A stretch of 64,000 bases of DNA from Mitsuaria sp. PDC51 (GCF_900113225.1 NZ_FOZE01000002.1:930001-994000), one strand, 5' to 3'. Counted from the stretch's first letter, positions 25,895 through 34,536 are shown. The notes: generated from the sequence alone by a model not told the origin. Numbers and translations are program-made.

Positions 25895-26653
25895 ATGCCT
25901 CAACACATCCCCGCGCTGGAGATCGACGGACCGCTCGCCCGCGTGACGCTGCGGCGGCCGCATGTCGCCAACCGCCTCGAGCTGATCGACCTGCAGACGC
26001 TGCAGGCCCACCTGCGCGAGGTCGAGGCCACGCCCTCGGTCCGCGTGCTGTTGCTCCGCGCCGAGGGCCGGCATTTCTGCAGCGGCTTCAACATCGACGC
26101 GGTGCCCGGCGTGGACGCGGGCGCCTTGTTCGAGTCGCTCACCGACGCCTGGGAACAGGCCCGGCCGGTGACGGTCGCGGCCCTTCAGGGCGGCGTCTAC
26201 GGCGGCGCCACCGACCTCGCGCTGGCCTGCGATTTCCGGCTCGGCGTTCGGCAGTGCGAGATGTTCGTGCCCGCCGCGCGATTGGGGCTGCACTTCTATC
26301 GCGGCGGCATGGAGCGGTACGTGAACCGGCTGGGGCTGTCGATGGCCAAGCGGGTGCTGCTGGCCGGCGAGACCCTGGACGCCGACGCGATGCACGCCAG
26401 CGGCTTCCTGGATCACCTGCTCGACGACGGGGAGGCGCTCCAAGCGGCGGCGCAGGCCCTGTGCGAGCGGCTCTGCGGCTTCGCGCCGCTGGCGCTCGCC
26501 GGCATGAAGCGCCATCTGAACGCGATCGCCAACGGCCGGCTCGACATCGAGGCGCTGCGCGCGGACATCGCGGTGTCGAACGCGTCGGAGGATCTGGCGG
26601 AGGGCGTTCGCGCCTGGCAGGAGAAACGCGCGCCCAGGTTCAACGGCCGCTGA
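25895..26653 (+). CDS. Enoyl-CoA hydratase/isomerase (crotonase) family protein
   Basis: This 252-residue protein has the crotonase fold. The first oxyanion-hole motif is HFCSGFNI and the second is GGVYGGATDLALACDF. The two catalytic glutamates of true hydratases are not kept: the GGGCE position reads GGATD, and the QPE position reads VPAA. It is therefore more likely an isomerase, hydrolase or other member than a standard hydratase. The start at 25895 (MPQHIPALEIDG) is preferred over an upstream in-frame ATG that adds 15 poor residues. It is divergent from livH with a TetR-like operator between them. Confidence 0.85.
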   Translation: MPQHIPALEIDGPLARVTLRRPHVANRLELIDLQTLQAHLREVEATPSVRVLLLRAEGRHFCSGFNIDAVPGVDAGALFESLTDAWEQARPVTVAALQGGVYGGATDLALACDFRLGVRQCEMFVPAARLGLHFYRGGMERYVNRLGLSMAKRVLLAGETLDADAMHASGFLDHLLDDGEALQAAAQALCERLCGFAPLALAGMKRHLNAIANGRLDIEALRADIAVSNASEDLAEGVRAWQEKRAPRFNGR

Positions 26654-26731
26654 TCCGCACCCTGAAGGGGGATGACGGGGGAACGAGAGGGAATGAGGGG
26701 GACGGCCGCCGCCAGCGTGGTCAGGCGGTAG

Positions 26732-27289
26732 TCAGACGGTTTCCAGCTCGTGACGCCAGGCATGCAGGTGCAGGCAAGCCTTCGCGGTGGCGCGGCGCAG
26801 GTCGAGTTCCTCGCGTTTGGTCCACACGCGGGCCTGGTCGCGCTCTCCCAGCGCGATCACGCCAAAGGTCCTACCGTTGATCTGGCCGCTGACGTCCAGC
26901 ATCGCGCGCCAGGTGGGCGGCGGCTGCAGGGTGCTCAGACGGGGATCGGTGCGCGCATCGGCGCAGTTGAAGACGCCTTCGGCCAGCAAGGTGTCGAAAT
27001 AACCGGGATAGGCGCGCTGCTCGCAAACCGGCGGTTGGCGGCTCGGTCCGTCGATCGCATGGGCGCCGAGGCAGCGCAGGCGGTAGGCGCCCGGTTCCCC
27101 GTCCAGCAGCCAGAGGCTGGCGTGCGAACTGCGGAAGTGGCCGCACAAGGCCTCGCTGATGGCCTGCGCGTAGCGCTCGGCCAGTTCGCCGGCGGTGTCC
27201 AGGCCGCTGTCGCGGGCCTCGGTCGCCGGCCATTCCAGTTCCTGACTGGCCGCCCGCATGGCGGCGAACAGCCCCTCGATCCTTTCCAT
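26732..27289 (-). CDS. GAF-domain protein
   Basis: This is a 185-residue cytoplasmic protein consisting almost entirely of one GAF sensor fold: ALCGHFRSSHASLWLLDGEP, then RAMLDVSGQINGRTFGVIALG, ending with the helix TKREELDLRRATAKACLHLH. GAF domains bind small ligands or modulate partner proteins; no output domain is attached. The start at 27289 has GAGGGAG upstream; in-frame ATGs at 27322 and 27352 are alternatives. It is a single gene. The gap 27290-27587 that follows holds only a short CCCCG/CGGGG hairpin near 27473 and no gene. Confidence 0.75.
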   Translation of the reverse strand: MERIEGLFAAMRAASQELEWPATEARDSGLDTAGELAERYAQAISEALCGHFRSSHASLWLLDGEPGAYRLRCLGAHAIDGPSRQPPVCEQRAYPGYFDTLLAEGVFNCADARTDPRLSTLQPPPTWRAMLDVSGQINGRTFGVIALGERDQARVWTKREELDLRRATAKACLHLHAWRHELETV

Positions 27290-27587
27290 CGTTGCGCTCG
27301 CTCCCTCATGTGTCCTTGTCATTGACGCCACGGTGAACGGCGCGGGCGGCATTCTAGGTGTTTTCCCTAAACGCTGCCAAGCCGCCGGGAGGCTGTGTTA
27401 CCGGCCCATCCGTGCGACGAATGTCTCTTGCAACCGATTCGGGCGACCTTCGCGCGAGGTCATTAGCGATGCCCCGGTACGGGGAGGGTCCGGCTTATAG
27501 GAAAATACGGGTTTCGCCGTCCGCCCCTGGGGGGAACTTGGGACGCTCGGCGCGGCATTTCAAACTCTTATCAGGATCAGGATCAGC

Positions 27588-27827
27588 GTGGCCAAGGATA
27601 CGACCAAGACGACCATCGAAGCCGATGGTCTGCGCTATCGCTCTAAAGCTCCCGGCTCGCCCTTCGCGGCGACCTCTTCGTTTGGCGCGGCAACCATGTC
27701 GTGCTTCCTTTGCGGCAAGCATCGCCCCCGCGCGCTGCTGAAGTCCCGCAAGCTGCTGGGCAAGTCCCAACCCGTCTGCGCTCCGTCCTGCAAGGAACTG
27801 GAAGAGCAGCTGGCAACCAAGAAGTAA
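27588..27827 (+). CDS. Small CxxC...CxxxC protein, paralogue A
   Basis: This is a 79-residue protein starting with GTG. The core reads DGLRYRSKAPGSPF, then SCFLCGKHRPR and VCAPSCKEL, giving a C-x2-C ... C-x3-C set that could bind zinc. A sister protein at 28611-28814 shares this layout and about half of the core residues. No membrane segment or known domain name is recognised. Only the thymidine kinase gene, on the opposite strand, separates the two copies. GGATCAGGATC upstream includes a plausible ribosome site. Small basic proteins with such a knuckle may bind nucleic acid, which is an inference. Confidence 0.72.
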   Translation: MAKDTTKTTIEADGLRYRSKAPGSPFAATSSFGAATMSCFLCGKHRPRALLKSRKLLGKSQPVCAPSCKELEEQLATKK

Positions 27828-27848
27828 GCCCAGGCTTACCGGGCGTCC

Positions 27849-28409
27849 TCACGACGCCCTGAAGCAGCGTCCACAGACCGCGCGGTAACGGGAGTTGCCG
27901 CCGATCTCGACCTGCGCGCCTTCGGTCAGCTTCCGGCCGGCGGTGTCGACGCGCATGTTCATCGTCGCCTTGCGGCCGCAGTCGCAGATGGTCTTCATCT
28001 CGTCCATCTCGTCGGCCAGCGCCAGCAGCGCCGCCGAACCGGTGAACAAGGCGCCGCGGAAGTCGGTCCGCAGCCCGTAGCAGATCACGGGCACATGGCG
28101 CATGTGCGCAATCTCGTGGAGCGACCAGACCTGGTCCTGCGTGAGGAACTGCGCCTCGTCCAGCAGGATGCAGGCGATGCCCGGCGACTGCGTGATCAGC
28201 GCGCGGAAGTCCGTCTCGGCGGTGAACACCTCCGCCACGCGCTGCGGCCCCAGCCGCGAGGTGATGAATCCCTTGCCATAGCGGTCGTCGACCCCGGCGG
28301 TGAACAGGCGCACCGCATGGCCGCGCTCCTCGTAGTTGTGCGCCACCTGCAGCAATGCGGTGGACTTGCCGGCATTCATCGCGGCGTAGCGAAAAAACAG
28401 TTTGGCCAT
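27849..28409 (-). CDS. tdk: Thymidine kinase
   Basis: This 186-residue enzyme phosphorylates thymidine using ATP in the salvage pathway. The P-loop reads YAAMNAGKST near the N-terminus, the Walker B-like site is ILLDEAQFL, and the lasso region has ICYGLRTDF. The zinc site is formed by CDCGRKAT and CGRCF. Length is close to the family (about 190-205). It lies between the two small CxxC proteins and convergent with the first, leaving only 21 bases between stops. Confidence 0.96.
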   Translation of the reverse strand: MAKLFFRYAAMNAGKSTALLQVAHNYEERGHAVRLFTAGVDDRYGKGFITSRLGPQRVAEVFTAETDFRALITQSPGIACILLDEAQFLTQDQVWSLHEIAHMRHVPVICYGLRTDFRGALFTGSAALLALADEMDEMKTICDCGRKATMNMRVDTAGRKLTEGAQVEIGGNSRYRAVCGRCFRAS

Positions 28410-28508
28410 GGTCCTTGCACGCCCGGTCCCGCCGGGCAGCGGGCGATTGTCGGCGCAATTGCGACCGTTCGTCGGGCGGTGCTTTCACCCCCGGGCAAGC
28501 GATGTAGC

Positions 28509-28525
28509 GGGGCGTCATACGCCCC
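28509..28525 (+). other. Perfect short hairpin upstream of paralogue B
   Basis: GGGGCGT (28509-28515), loop CAT, ACGCCCC (28519-28525) form a perfect 7-bp stem about 85 bases before the ATG of the second small CxxC protein. It may lie in the leader or serve as an operator. TAATAT follows it closely. Confidence 0.4.
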
Positions 28526-28610
28526 ACCTAATATGGATTGCGAGGGAATCGATGCACCGCCGGGACACGACCCCGCCGGTGCGAACAAGAGCGCCAAGCG
28601 AAGCGAGACC

Positions 28611-28814
28611 ATGAGCAAAGACACCAGCACCGCCGTTCGGGAAGACGGCCTGCGCTACGCCTCCAAGCTGGGAGGGTCGCCGTTCCAGGGCAGCGGCCAG
28701 ACCCGTTCCTGCTTCAAGTGCGGTCGGCACCGTCCTCCGAGCAGCCTGCAGTCCAAGCGCATCCTGGGCCGGACCGAACTGGTCTGCAAGCCCGCCTGCG
28801 AACCCAAGACCTGA
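28611..28814 (+). CDS. Small CxxC...CxxxC protein, paralogue B
   Basis: This 67-residue protein is the sister of the one at 27588. The shared pattern is DGLRYASKLGGSPF, SCFKCGRHRPPSSL and LVCKPACEPKT, again a C-x2-C ... C-x3-C set. It lacks the C-terminal Glu-rich end of paralogue A. It starts with ATG and is followed 129 bases later by the ProQ gene on the same strand. No family name is recognised; a zinc knuckle with nucleic-acid or protein contacts is possible. Confidence 0.7.
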   Translation: MSKDTSTAVREDGLRYASKLGGSPFQGSGQTRSCFKCGRHRPPSSLQSKRILGRTELVCKPACEPKT

Positions 28815-28943
28815 TTCCCCTTCCCGGCGGCCGTCGTCAGGCAGGACGGACGGTCGCCGTCGATCGGCGCGAATTGCCACGCCCGCGCGGCTATGGGCAC
28901 AATCCTCCTTTTTCCCGAAGGCCGGCCCCGCGCCGCTTGATGC

Positions 28944-29789
28944 ATGTCCTCCAGCACCCCGCCGCAAGGCGAAGTGACCTCCCCCGAAGTCCCGGACCCG
29001 AAGGCCCCCGTCGCCGAGACCACTGACGCCGCGCTGACGGCGCCGCAAGCCGACGCCGCGCCCGCCCCGGAAGCGGGAGATGCCGCCGGCGAGGCCAGCC
29101 CGCCCGACGCGAGCACCGCGCCGAATCCGGCCAAGCCGGCCGAGGGCGGACGCGTCGACGTCCAGGCGGTCGCCGCCAAGCTGAAGGAGCTCTTCCCGGC
29201 CCTGTTCGGCGGCGGTGCGAAGCCGCTGAAGCTGCGGGTCCAGTCCGACATCCAGCAGCGCGCCCCGGGCCAGTTCACGAAGGCCCAGCTGTCGGCCTTC
29301 CTGCGCCGCTATACCGGCGGCACCGGCTATCTGATCGCGCTGACGCGGGCCAAGACCCGCTTCGACCTGGACGGCCAGCCCGCCGGCGAGTTGAGCGATG
29401 AGCACCGCAACGCCGCCCAGGAAGAGCTGACTCGCCGACGTGGCATCACCGAGGCGCGTCGCGCCGAGGAAGACCGCGGACGCCAGGAACGCGCGCAATT
29501 GCTGCGCGACTTCTCGCGCACCACGCTGACGCCGGCCAACTTCTGCGCGCTCAAGGGCCTGACGCAGGAACAGCTCGATGCCCAGCTGAAGCTGGCGCGC
29601 GAGGAGGAGGCGCAACAGCCGCCGCGTCAGGAGCGCCATGACCGGCCGCCCAGAGGCCAGGAGCATCGTCGTGGTGGCCCTCGTGGCGAAGGACGACCTG
29701 GCGGTCCCGGCCAGGCACCGCGCGGCGATGGACCCCGCCGTGATGGCCGTCCGAACGAAGGCCGCAAGCCACCGCGCCAACCGCGCTGA
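28944..29789 (+). CDS. ProQ/FinO family RNA-binding protein
   Basis: This is a 281-residue RNA chaperone. An acidic/Ala/Pro N-terminus (about 1-65) precedes the ProQ/FINO domain (about 68-165): AAKLKELFPALFGGGAKPLK, RVQSDIQQRAPGQ, KAQLSAFLRRYTGGTGYLIAL. A helical region follows, then a strongly basic Arg/Gly/Pro tail (about 220-281) like other RNA-binding tails. ProQ proteins stabilise mRNAs and mediate small-RNA regulation. The ATG at 28944 is used; an out-of-frame ATG lies just before it. Confidence 0.92.
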   Translation: MSSSTPPQGEVTSPEVPDPKAPVAETTDAALTAPQADAAPAPEAGDAAGEASPPDASTAPNPAKPAEGGRVDVQAVAAKLKELFPALFGGGAKPLKLRVQSDIQQRAPGQFTKAQLSAFLRRYTGGTGYLIALTRAKTRFDLDGQPAGELSDEHRNAAQEELTRRRGITEARRAEEDRGRQERAQLLRDFSRTTLTPANFCALKGLTQEQLDAQLKLAREEEAQQPPRQERHDRPPRGQEHRRGGPRGEGRPGGPGQAPRGDGPRRDGRPNEGRKPPRQPR

Positions 29790-29821
29790 TCGGCTGACCG
29801 CGCGCCGACGCGCTCCCCACC

Positions 29822-30490
29822 ATGGTTGTCGACGAGCGCCCGCCGCGCAGTGAACGCGCCGGGCGCCGCGCGCATTGCGATGGCTGCGGCCGACCGTCGG
29901 TCGGCTGCTGGTGCGCCTGCGTGCGGCCGGTCGACAACCTCACCCCGCTGCTGATCCTTCAGGACCGCGACGAAGCCGGGCAGGCCAAGGGCACGGCCGG
30001 CCTGCTGGCGCGCTGCCTGTCTCGCGTCGAACTGCGTATCGGCGAACGATTCGATCCGCCGACCTCGACCGCCGGGCTCGTGTTGCTTTATCCGGCGGCG
30101 CCCGGCAACGCCGCGACCGTGGAACCAGCGCCTGCGCGCCACGGTGAGGCGCGCCATGGACATCCGCTCGCTGGTACGCCGCCGCTCACCACCCTGGTTG
30201 TCCTGGACGGGACCTGGCGCCGCAGTCGACGGCTGCTTCATGAGAACCCCTGGCTGCAGGCGCTCCCGCGGATGGCGCTCGATGCGCCGCCGCCTTCGCG
30301 CTATGCCATCCGGCGCGCGCACGCGGCGTCGCAACGCAGCACGCTCGAGGCCAGCGCCCTCGCGTTGGCACAGCTCGACGGCGACGAGTCGCGCTACGCA
30401 CCCCTCTGGGCCGCCATGGACGCGTTCATCGCCCTTCAGCAAGGGCTGGCTGAGCGCACTCCCCCGGTCGGCGGAGCCGGCGCGCGGTAA
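29822..30490 (+). CDS. DTW-domain tRNA-uridine aminocarboxypropyltransferase
   Basis: This 222-residue enzyme is of the DTW family, which adds an aminocarboxypropyl group to tRNA uridine (acp3U) using S-adenosylmethionine. The metal-binding start is HCDGCGRPSVGCWCACV, and the family signature appears as VVLDGTWRRSRRLL. SRYAIRRAHAA matches the conserved region after it. It follows the ProQ gene by 32 bases and precedes selD by 11 bases, so these likely form one transcript concerned with RNA and tRNA modification. Confidence 0.92.
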   Translation: MVVDERPPRSERAGRRAHCDGCGRPSVGCWCACVRPVDNLTPLLILQDRDEAGQAKGTAGLLARCLSRVELRIGERFDPPTSTAGLVLLYPAAPGNAATVEPAPARHGEARHGHPLAGTPPLTTLVVLDGTWRRSRRLLHENPWLQALPRMALDAPPPSRYAIRRAHAASQRSTLEASALALAQLDGDESRYAPLWAAMDAFIALQQGLAERTPPVGGAGAR

Positions 30491-30501
30491 GCTGCCCGGC
30501 C

Positions 30502-31575
30502 ATGAATCCTTCCTCCCCCGCCAATCCCCCTTCCGAGCCCCGACTCACCTCGCTGTCGCACGGCGGCGGCTGCGGTTGCAAGATCGCGCCGGGCGTGCTC
30601 TCGGAGATCCTTCAGGGGACGAGTGCCCTGCCGGTACCTCGCGAACTGCTCGTCGGGATAGAAACGGCGGACGACGCCGCGGTCTATCGGCTCAACGACG
30701 AACAGGCGCTGATCGCCACCACCGACTTCTTCATGCCGATCGTCGACGACCCGCATGACTTCGGCCGCATCGCCGCGACCAACGCGATCAGCGACGTCTA
30801 TGCCATGGGCGGCAAGCCCATCATGGCGCTGGCCCTGGTCGGCATGCCGGTCGCGGTCCTGAGCACGGCGACCATCGGCAGGATCCTCGAAGGCGGTGCG
30901 TCGGTCTGTCGCGAGGCGGGCATCCCGATCGCGGGCGGACACACGATCGATTCGGTCGAACCGATCTATGGCCTCGTGGCTTTGGGACTGGTGCATCCCT
31001 CCCGGGTGAAGCGCAACGCGGATGCCCGCGCCGGCGATGTGCTGGTGCTGGGCAAGGCGCTGGGCGTCGGCGTGATGTCGGCAGCGCTCAAAAAGGGGAA
31101 GCTCGATAGCGCGGCCTATCAGCGGATGCTTGCGACCACGACCAAGCTGAACACGCCCGGGCCGGAATTGGCCGCGCTGGAGGACGTCCATGCGCTCACC
31201 GACGTCACCGGCTTTGGTCTGGCAGGGCACGCCTTGGAGATCGCGCGCGGATCGGGCTGCGCGGTGGAGATCGATTGGCATTCGGTACCGCTGCTCGAAG
31301 GCGTGCCATCGCTGGCGGGCGATGGCTTCGTGACCGGCGCATCGGGCCGCAACTGGGCCGCCTACGGCGCGGAGGTGGCCTTGGCCGGCTCGCTGCCCTC
31401 GCAGGCGCAAGCGCTCCTGAGCGATCCGCAGACCAGCGGTGGCCTGCTCGTGTCATGCGCGCCGGCTGCGGTGGACGCGGTACTCGCCGTCTTCGCGCGC
31501 CACGGGTTCGACGCGGCGGCAGTCATCGGCCGCGTCACGGCGTCGGGAGAAGGTCCGAAGCTGCGCGTGGCCTGA
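30502..31575 (+). CDS. selD: Selenide, water dikinase
   Basis: This 357-residue enzyme makes selenophosphate for selenocysteine and 2-selenouridine. The active-site loop GGCGCK (22-27) provides the catalytic Cys24 and Lys27; a normal Cys codon is used, not Sec. The AIR synthase-like fold shows TTDFFMPIVDDPHDFGRIAA, GGKPIMALALVGMP and DPQTSGGLLVS. mnmH/selU, often adjacent, is not here, nor are selA or selB. Confidence 0.97.
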   Translation: MNPSSPANPPSEPRLTSLSHGGGCGCKIAPGVLSEILQGTSALPVPRELLVGIETADDAAVYRLNDEQALIATTDFFMPIVDDPHDFGRIAATNAISDVYAMGGKPIMALALVGMPVAVLSTATIGRILEGGASVCREAGIPIAGGHTIDSVEPIYGLVALGLVHPSRVKRNADARAGDVLVLGKALGVGVMSAALKKGKLDSAAYQRMLATTTKLNTPGPELAALEDVHALTDVTGFGLAGHALEIARGSGCAVEIDWHSVPLLEGVPSLAGDGFVTGASGRNWAAYGAEVALAGSLPSQAQALLSDPQTSGGLLVSCAPAAVDAVLAVFARHGFDAAAVIGRVTASGEGPKLRVA

Positions 31576-31583
31576 GCGGCGCC

Positions 31584-31620
31584 GAAAAAAACAAAGGGCC
31601 CTCGCATGAGGGCCCTTGTT
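31584..31620 (-). terminator. Terminator of the initiator tRNA transcript (also faces selD)
   Basis: AAGGGCCCTC (31594-31603), loop GCAT, GAGGGCCCTT (31608-31617) form a perfect 10-bp stem. On the minus strand it is followed by a T-run (the A-run at 31585-31591), so it best ends the tRNA transcript. It may also end selD on the plus strand with a weaker T tract. Confidence 0.9.
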
Positions 31621-31624
31621 CGAT

Positions 31625-31701
<77 letters not shown>

Positions 31702-31712
31702 GCTGTGATGTG

Positions 31713-31739
31713 CGGTGATCGGCGAGCGCCGAATCACCG
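31713..31739 (-). other. Hairpin between the two initiator tRNA genes
   Basis: CGGTGATCGGC (31713-31723), loop GAGC, GCCGAATCACCG (31728-31739) pair fully apart from one bulged base. It has no T-run, so a processing or stabilising role is more likely than termination. Confidence 0.55.
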
Positions 31740-31823
31740 TTTGGTTGATCGCATCGCACGCGACCTCTTGGTCTTCGTGTCGATCCGCTCAACAACACTG
31801 TCCAAGGACAGCATTCGATGTTC

Positions 31824-31900
<77 letters not shown>

Positions 31901-31913
31901 ATCGAAGAAAGAG

Positions 31914-31943
31914 AGTGTAGCACGGAACCGACCGTCGTCTCAA
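31914..31943 (-). promoter_or_regulatory. Sigma-70 promoter of the initiator tRNA pair
   Basis: On the minus strand, TTGAGA (31943-31938) and TACACT (31919-31914) are 18 bases apart, and the tRNA begins 13 bases after the -10. It lies in the short gap beyond the dsbD stop. Confidence 0.7.
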
Positions 31944-31968
31944 CTTCTGACGACAGTCTTCGCAAGAT

Positions 31969-33867
31969 TCAAAGGCCGGCCGCCTGCAACGACTGGAGAA
32001 AGCGATCAGCGTCCTGGAAGCCGATGACTCGCGCGCCAGCCAGTTCCTCCCCCTTGGGGTCGAAAAAGATCGTGCCGGGGGGGCCGAACAGCTTGAAGCG
32101 CTTGAGCAGTTCGCGGTCCTCGGCGTTGTTCGCCGTGACATCGGCCTTCAGCAACAGCGCGCCGGCGAGCTTCGCCTGCACGCGCGCATCGGTGAAGGTG
32201 AAGCGCTCCATCTCCTTGCAGGACACACACCAGTCGGCGTAGAAGTCCAGCATCACCGGCTTGCCGGCGGTGCGCAGCGCCTCGTCGAGCTCGGCGACGC
32301 TCTTGACCTTGTGGAAGTTCACCCCGACCGGCTCGCCAGCGGATACCGCCGCGGCTGCGCCCTTGCCCGCGCCAAGGACACCCGCCAAGGGCTTCAGCGT
32401 GTCGGTGCCTCCAGCGGCGACGCCAATGAACTGCGACACGCCGAACACCATCGCCGCGACGGCGGCGCTCTTGCGCAGCCACACGCGAGGCGTGTTGGCC
32501 TCGACGCGCTGGAAAAGCCCCAGCAGCGCGGCCAGCGCGATCAACAGCGCCCCCCAGAGCAGCTGCGCGACGACCGCCGGCAGCACCGGCTGCACGATCC
32601 ACAGCGCGACCGACAGCAGCAGCAGCCCGAAGAAATACTTGACCGTTTCCATCCAGGGTCCGGCGCGCGGCAGGAGCGTGCCCGCCGACAGGCCGAGCAG
32701 CAGCAGCGGGACGCTCATGCCCCAGGCCAGCGCGAACAGCGCCAGGCCGCCGACCGCCACATTGCCGGTCTGGCTGATGTAGAGCAGCGCGCCGGCCAGC
32801 GGCGCCGCGACGCAGGGGCTCACGATCAGCGCGGAGAGTGCGCCCATCACGAAGACGCTGAAGAACTTGCCGGCGGGCAAGCGCTGGGTTGCATCGGACA
32901 CGCCGCCGGTGAAGCGGCTGGGCAACTGGATCTCGTAGACGCCGAACATTGACAGCGAGAAGCCGATCAGGAGCAGCGCGAACAGCGTCAGCACCCAGGG
33001 CTTCTGGAGGTAGGCCGCCAGGCCGCCGCCTGCGAGGCCCGCCGCGACGCCCAGCGCCGTGTACAGCAGCGCCATGCCCAGCGAGTAGCTGAAGGCCAGG
33101 AAGAAGCCGCGCGCCCGCGACGGCGTGCCGCCCTGGCCGACGATGATCGACGACAGAATGGGGAGCATCGGCAGCACGCACGGCGTCAGCGACAACAGCA
33201 CGCCGGCCGCGAAGAACGCGCCGATGACCAGCCACAGGCGGCCGGAAGCCAGCACCTCGTCCAGCGGGGAACTTGAACGAGACGCCGCGGCGCCTGCGAC
33301 CGCGCCTTCGGCGTTGCCGGTCGCCGCGGCTGCCGGCGTCGACGCCACCGCGTTCGATACGCCGAAACCGCTCAGCGCGTCCGGCGCCGCACCGATCTTC
33401 ACGCCGCCATCGCCGCCGAAGCCCTTCAGGCCCAGCGTCAGCTCGCTCTTCATCGGCGGATAGCACAAGCCCTTGTCCGCGCAGCCTTGGCCGGTCAGCA
33501 CCAGCTTCAGCGGCGCCGCCTGCAGCGCCGTCACCGGCACCTTGATGCTCAGCCGGTCGCGGTAGGTTTCGACTTCCTTCTGGAAGGTCTCATCGAACTT
33601 GCGCTTGGGCGTCGGCCAGGCGATGTCGCCCAGCGTCGCGCCCGCCGGCTCCAGCTTGAACTGGTCGCGATACATGTAATAGCCGGGCGCGATCGTGAAG
33701 TTCAGCTGGAACTCGCGATCGCCGGTCAACTGCACGTCGACCTTGAAGGCCTGGTCCGGGTCGAGGAAATCGTCGGCGCGGGCCGGGATGGCCAGCAGCG
33801 CCGAGGCCAGGGTCAGCAACAGGACCAGCGCCGGCATCAGGCGTCGCATCAAGGCAAGAGGGGTCAT
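31969..33867 (-). CDS. dsbD: Thiol:disulfide interchange protein DsbD
   Basis: This 632-residue inner-membrane reductase carries electrons from cytoplasmic thioredoxin to periplasmic partners. After a signal peptide (to about residue 31) comes the periplasmic alpha domain with GQGCADKGLCYPP. The eight-helix beta domain has redox cysteines in LTPCVLPM and VSPCVAAPLAG. The C-terminal thioredoxin-like gamma domain has DWCVSCKEM. All six redox cysteines are present. The start at 33867 is followed by the signal peptide; the frame is open 51 codons upstream. It lies beyond the rplQ terminator on the same strand. Confidence 0.95.
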   Translation of the reverse strand: MTPLALMRRLMPALVLLLTLASALLAIPARADDFLDPDQAFKVDVQLTGDREFQLNFTIAPGYYMYRDQFKLEPAGATLGDIAWPTPKRKFDETFQKEVETYRDRLSIKVPVTALQAAPLKLVLTGQGCADKGLCYPPMKSELTLGLKGFGGDGGVKIGAAPDALSGFGVSNAVASTPAAAATGNAEGAVAGAAASRSSSPLDEVLASGRLWLVIGAFFAAGVLLSLTPCVLPMLPILSSIIVGQGGTPSRARGFFLAFSYSLGMALLYTALGVAAGLAGGGLAAYLQKPWVLTLFALLLIGFSLSMFGVYEIQLPSRFTGGVSDATQRLPAGKFFSVFVMGALSALIVSPCVAAPLAGALLYISQTGNVAVGGLALFALAWGMSVPLLLLGLSAGTLLPRAGPWMETVKYFFGLLLLSVALWIVQPVLPAVVAQLLWGALLIALAALLGLFQRVEANTPRVWLRKSAAVAAMVFGVSQFIGVAAGGTDTLKPLAGVLGAGKGAAAAVSAGEPVGVNFHKVKSVAELDEALRTAGKPVMLDFYADWCVSCKEMERFTFTDARVQAKLAGALLLKADVTANNAEDRELLKRFKLFGPPGTIFFDPKGEELAGARVIGFQDADRFLQSLQAAGL

Positions 33868-34004
33868 GAACGCGGGACGCGTGCGGCTTCGTGGACCGCG
33901 TCGTCGAGAGATCGGAAAGGCGCGAAGCTTAGCGCCAAGCGGCACGGCCTGTCGTTGGACAGGCGCCATGCCCGGTCTGCGCTGCGCGTATCGCGGATAC
34001 ACAA

Positions 34005-34032
34005 GAAAAAAGGCCAGCATTGCTGCTGGCCT
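34005..34032 (-). terminator. Terminator of the alpha operon (after rplQ)
   Basis: GGCCAGCA (34013-34020), loop TTGC, TGCTGGCC (34025-34032) form a perfect 8-bp stem followed on the minus strand by TTTTTTC. It begins 25 bases after the rplQ stop. Confidence 0.92.
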
Positions 34033-34056
34033 TCATGCGCTTGGGCAAGTCGCTGA

Positions 34057-34443
34057 TTATTCAGCGGCGTCGCCTTCAGCCGCTTCCGGACGATCAACCA
34101 GTTCGACGTACGCCATCGGGGCGTTGTCGCCGACACGGAAGCCCATCTTCAGGATGCGGGTGTAGCCGCCCGGACGGGTGGCGAAACGGGGGCCCAGCTC
34201 GTTGAACAGCTTGACGACGATGTCGCGGTCACGCAGGCGGTTGAACGCCAGGCGACGGTTGGCGACGGTCGGTTCCTTGGCCAGGGTGATCAGCGGCTCG
34301 ACGATGCGACGCAGTTCCTTGGCCTTGGGCAGCGTGGTCTTGATCGCCTCGTGTTGCAGCAGCGAGACCGCCATGTTGCGGAACATCGCGGCGCGGTGTT
34401 CGCTGGTGCGGTTCAGTTTGCGGAGGCCGTTACGGTGGCGCAT
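34057..34443 (-). CDS. rplQ: 50S ribosomal protein L17
   Basis: This 128-residue protein starts [20 protein letters not shown], the highly conserved L17 opening. It binds 23S rRNA near the tunnel exit. The C-terminus is slightly longer and acidic ([10 protein letters not shown]). It is the last gene of the alpha operon, 93 bases after rpoA, and is followed by a clear terminator. Confidence 0.98.
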   Translation of the reverse strand: MRHRNGLRKLNRTSEHRAAMFRNMAVSLLQHEAIKTTLPKAKELRRIVEPLITLAKEPTVANRRLAFNRLRDRDIVVKLFNELGPRFATRPGGYTRILKMGFRVGDNAPMAYVELVDRPEAAEGDAAE

Positions 34444-34536
34444 GGTGCTTTCCTTTCCTTCAGTTATTGCCGGCAGCCGGATCAGGTACTGCCGGGGGCA
34501 CCGGACGGGTCCTCAGACCCGCCCTCTTTCAAAAAA

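Noticed and set aside
27288-27587. Possible RNA gene or riboswitch before the first small CxxC protein
   Set aside because: Only a 5-bp CCCCG/CGGGG hairpin is visible and no known riboswitch core is present.
34444-34536. Terminator between rpoA and rplQ
   Set aside because: There is a GGGTC/GACCC hairpin, but its position right after rpoA lacks a downstream T-run on the minus strand, so I do not call it.
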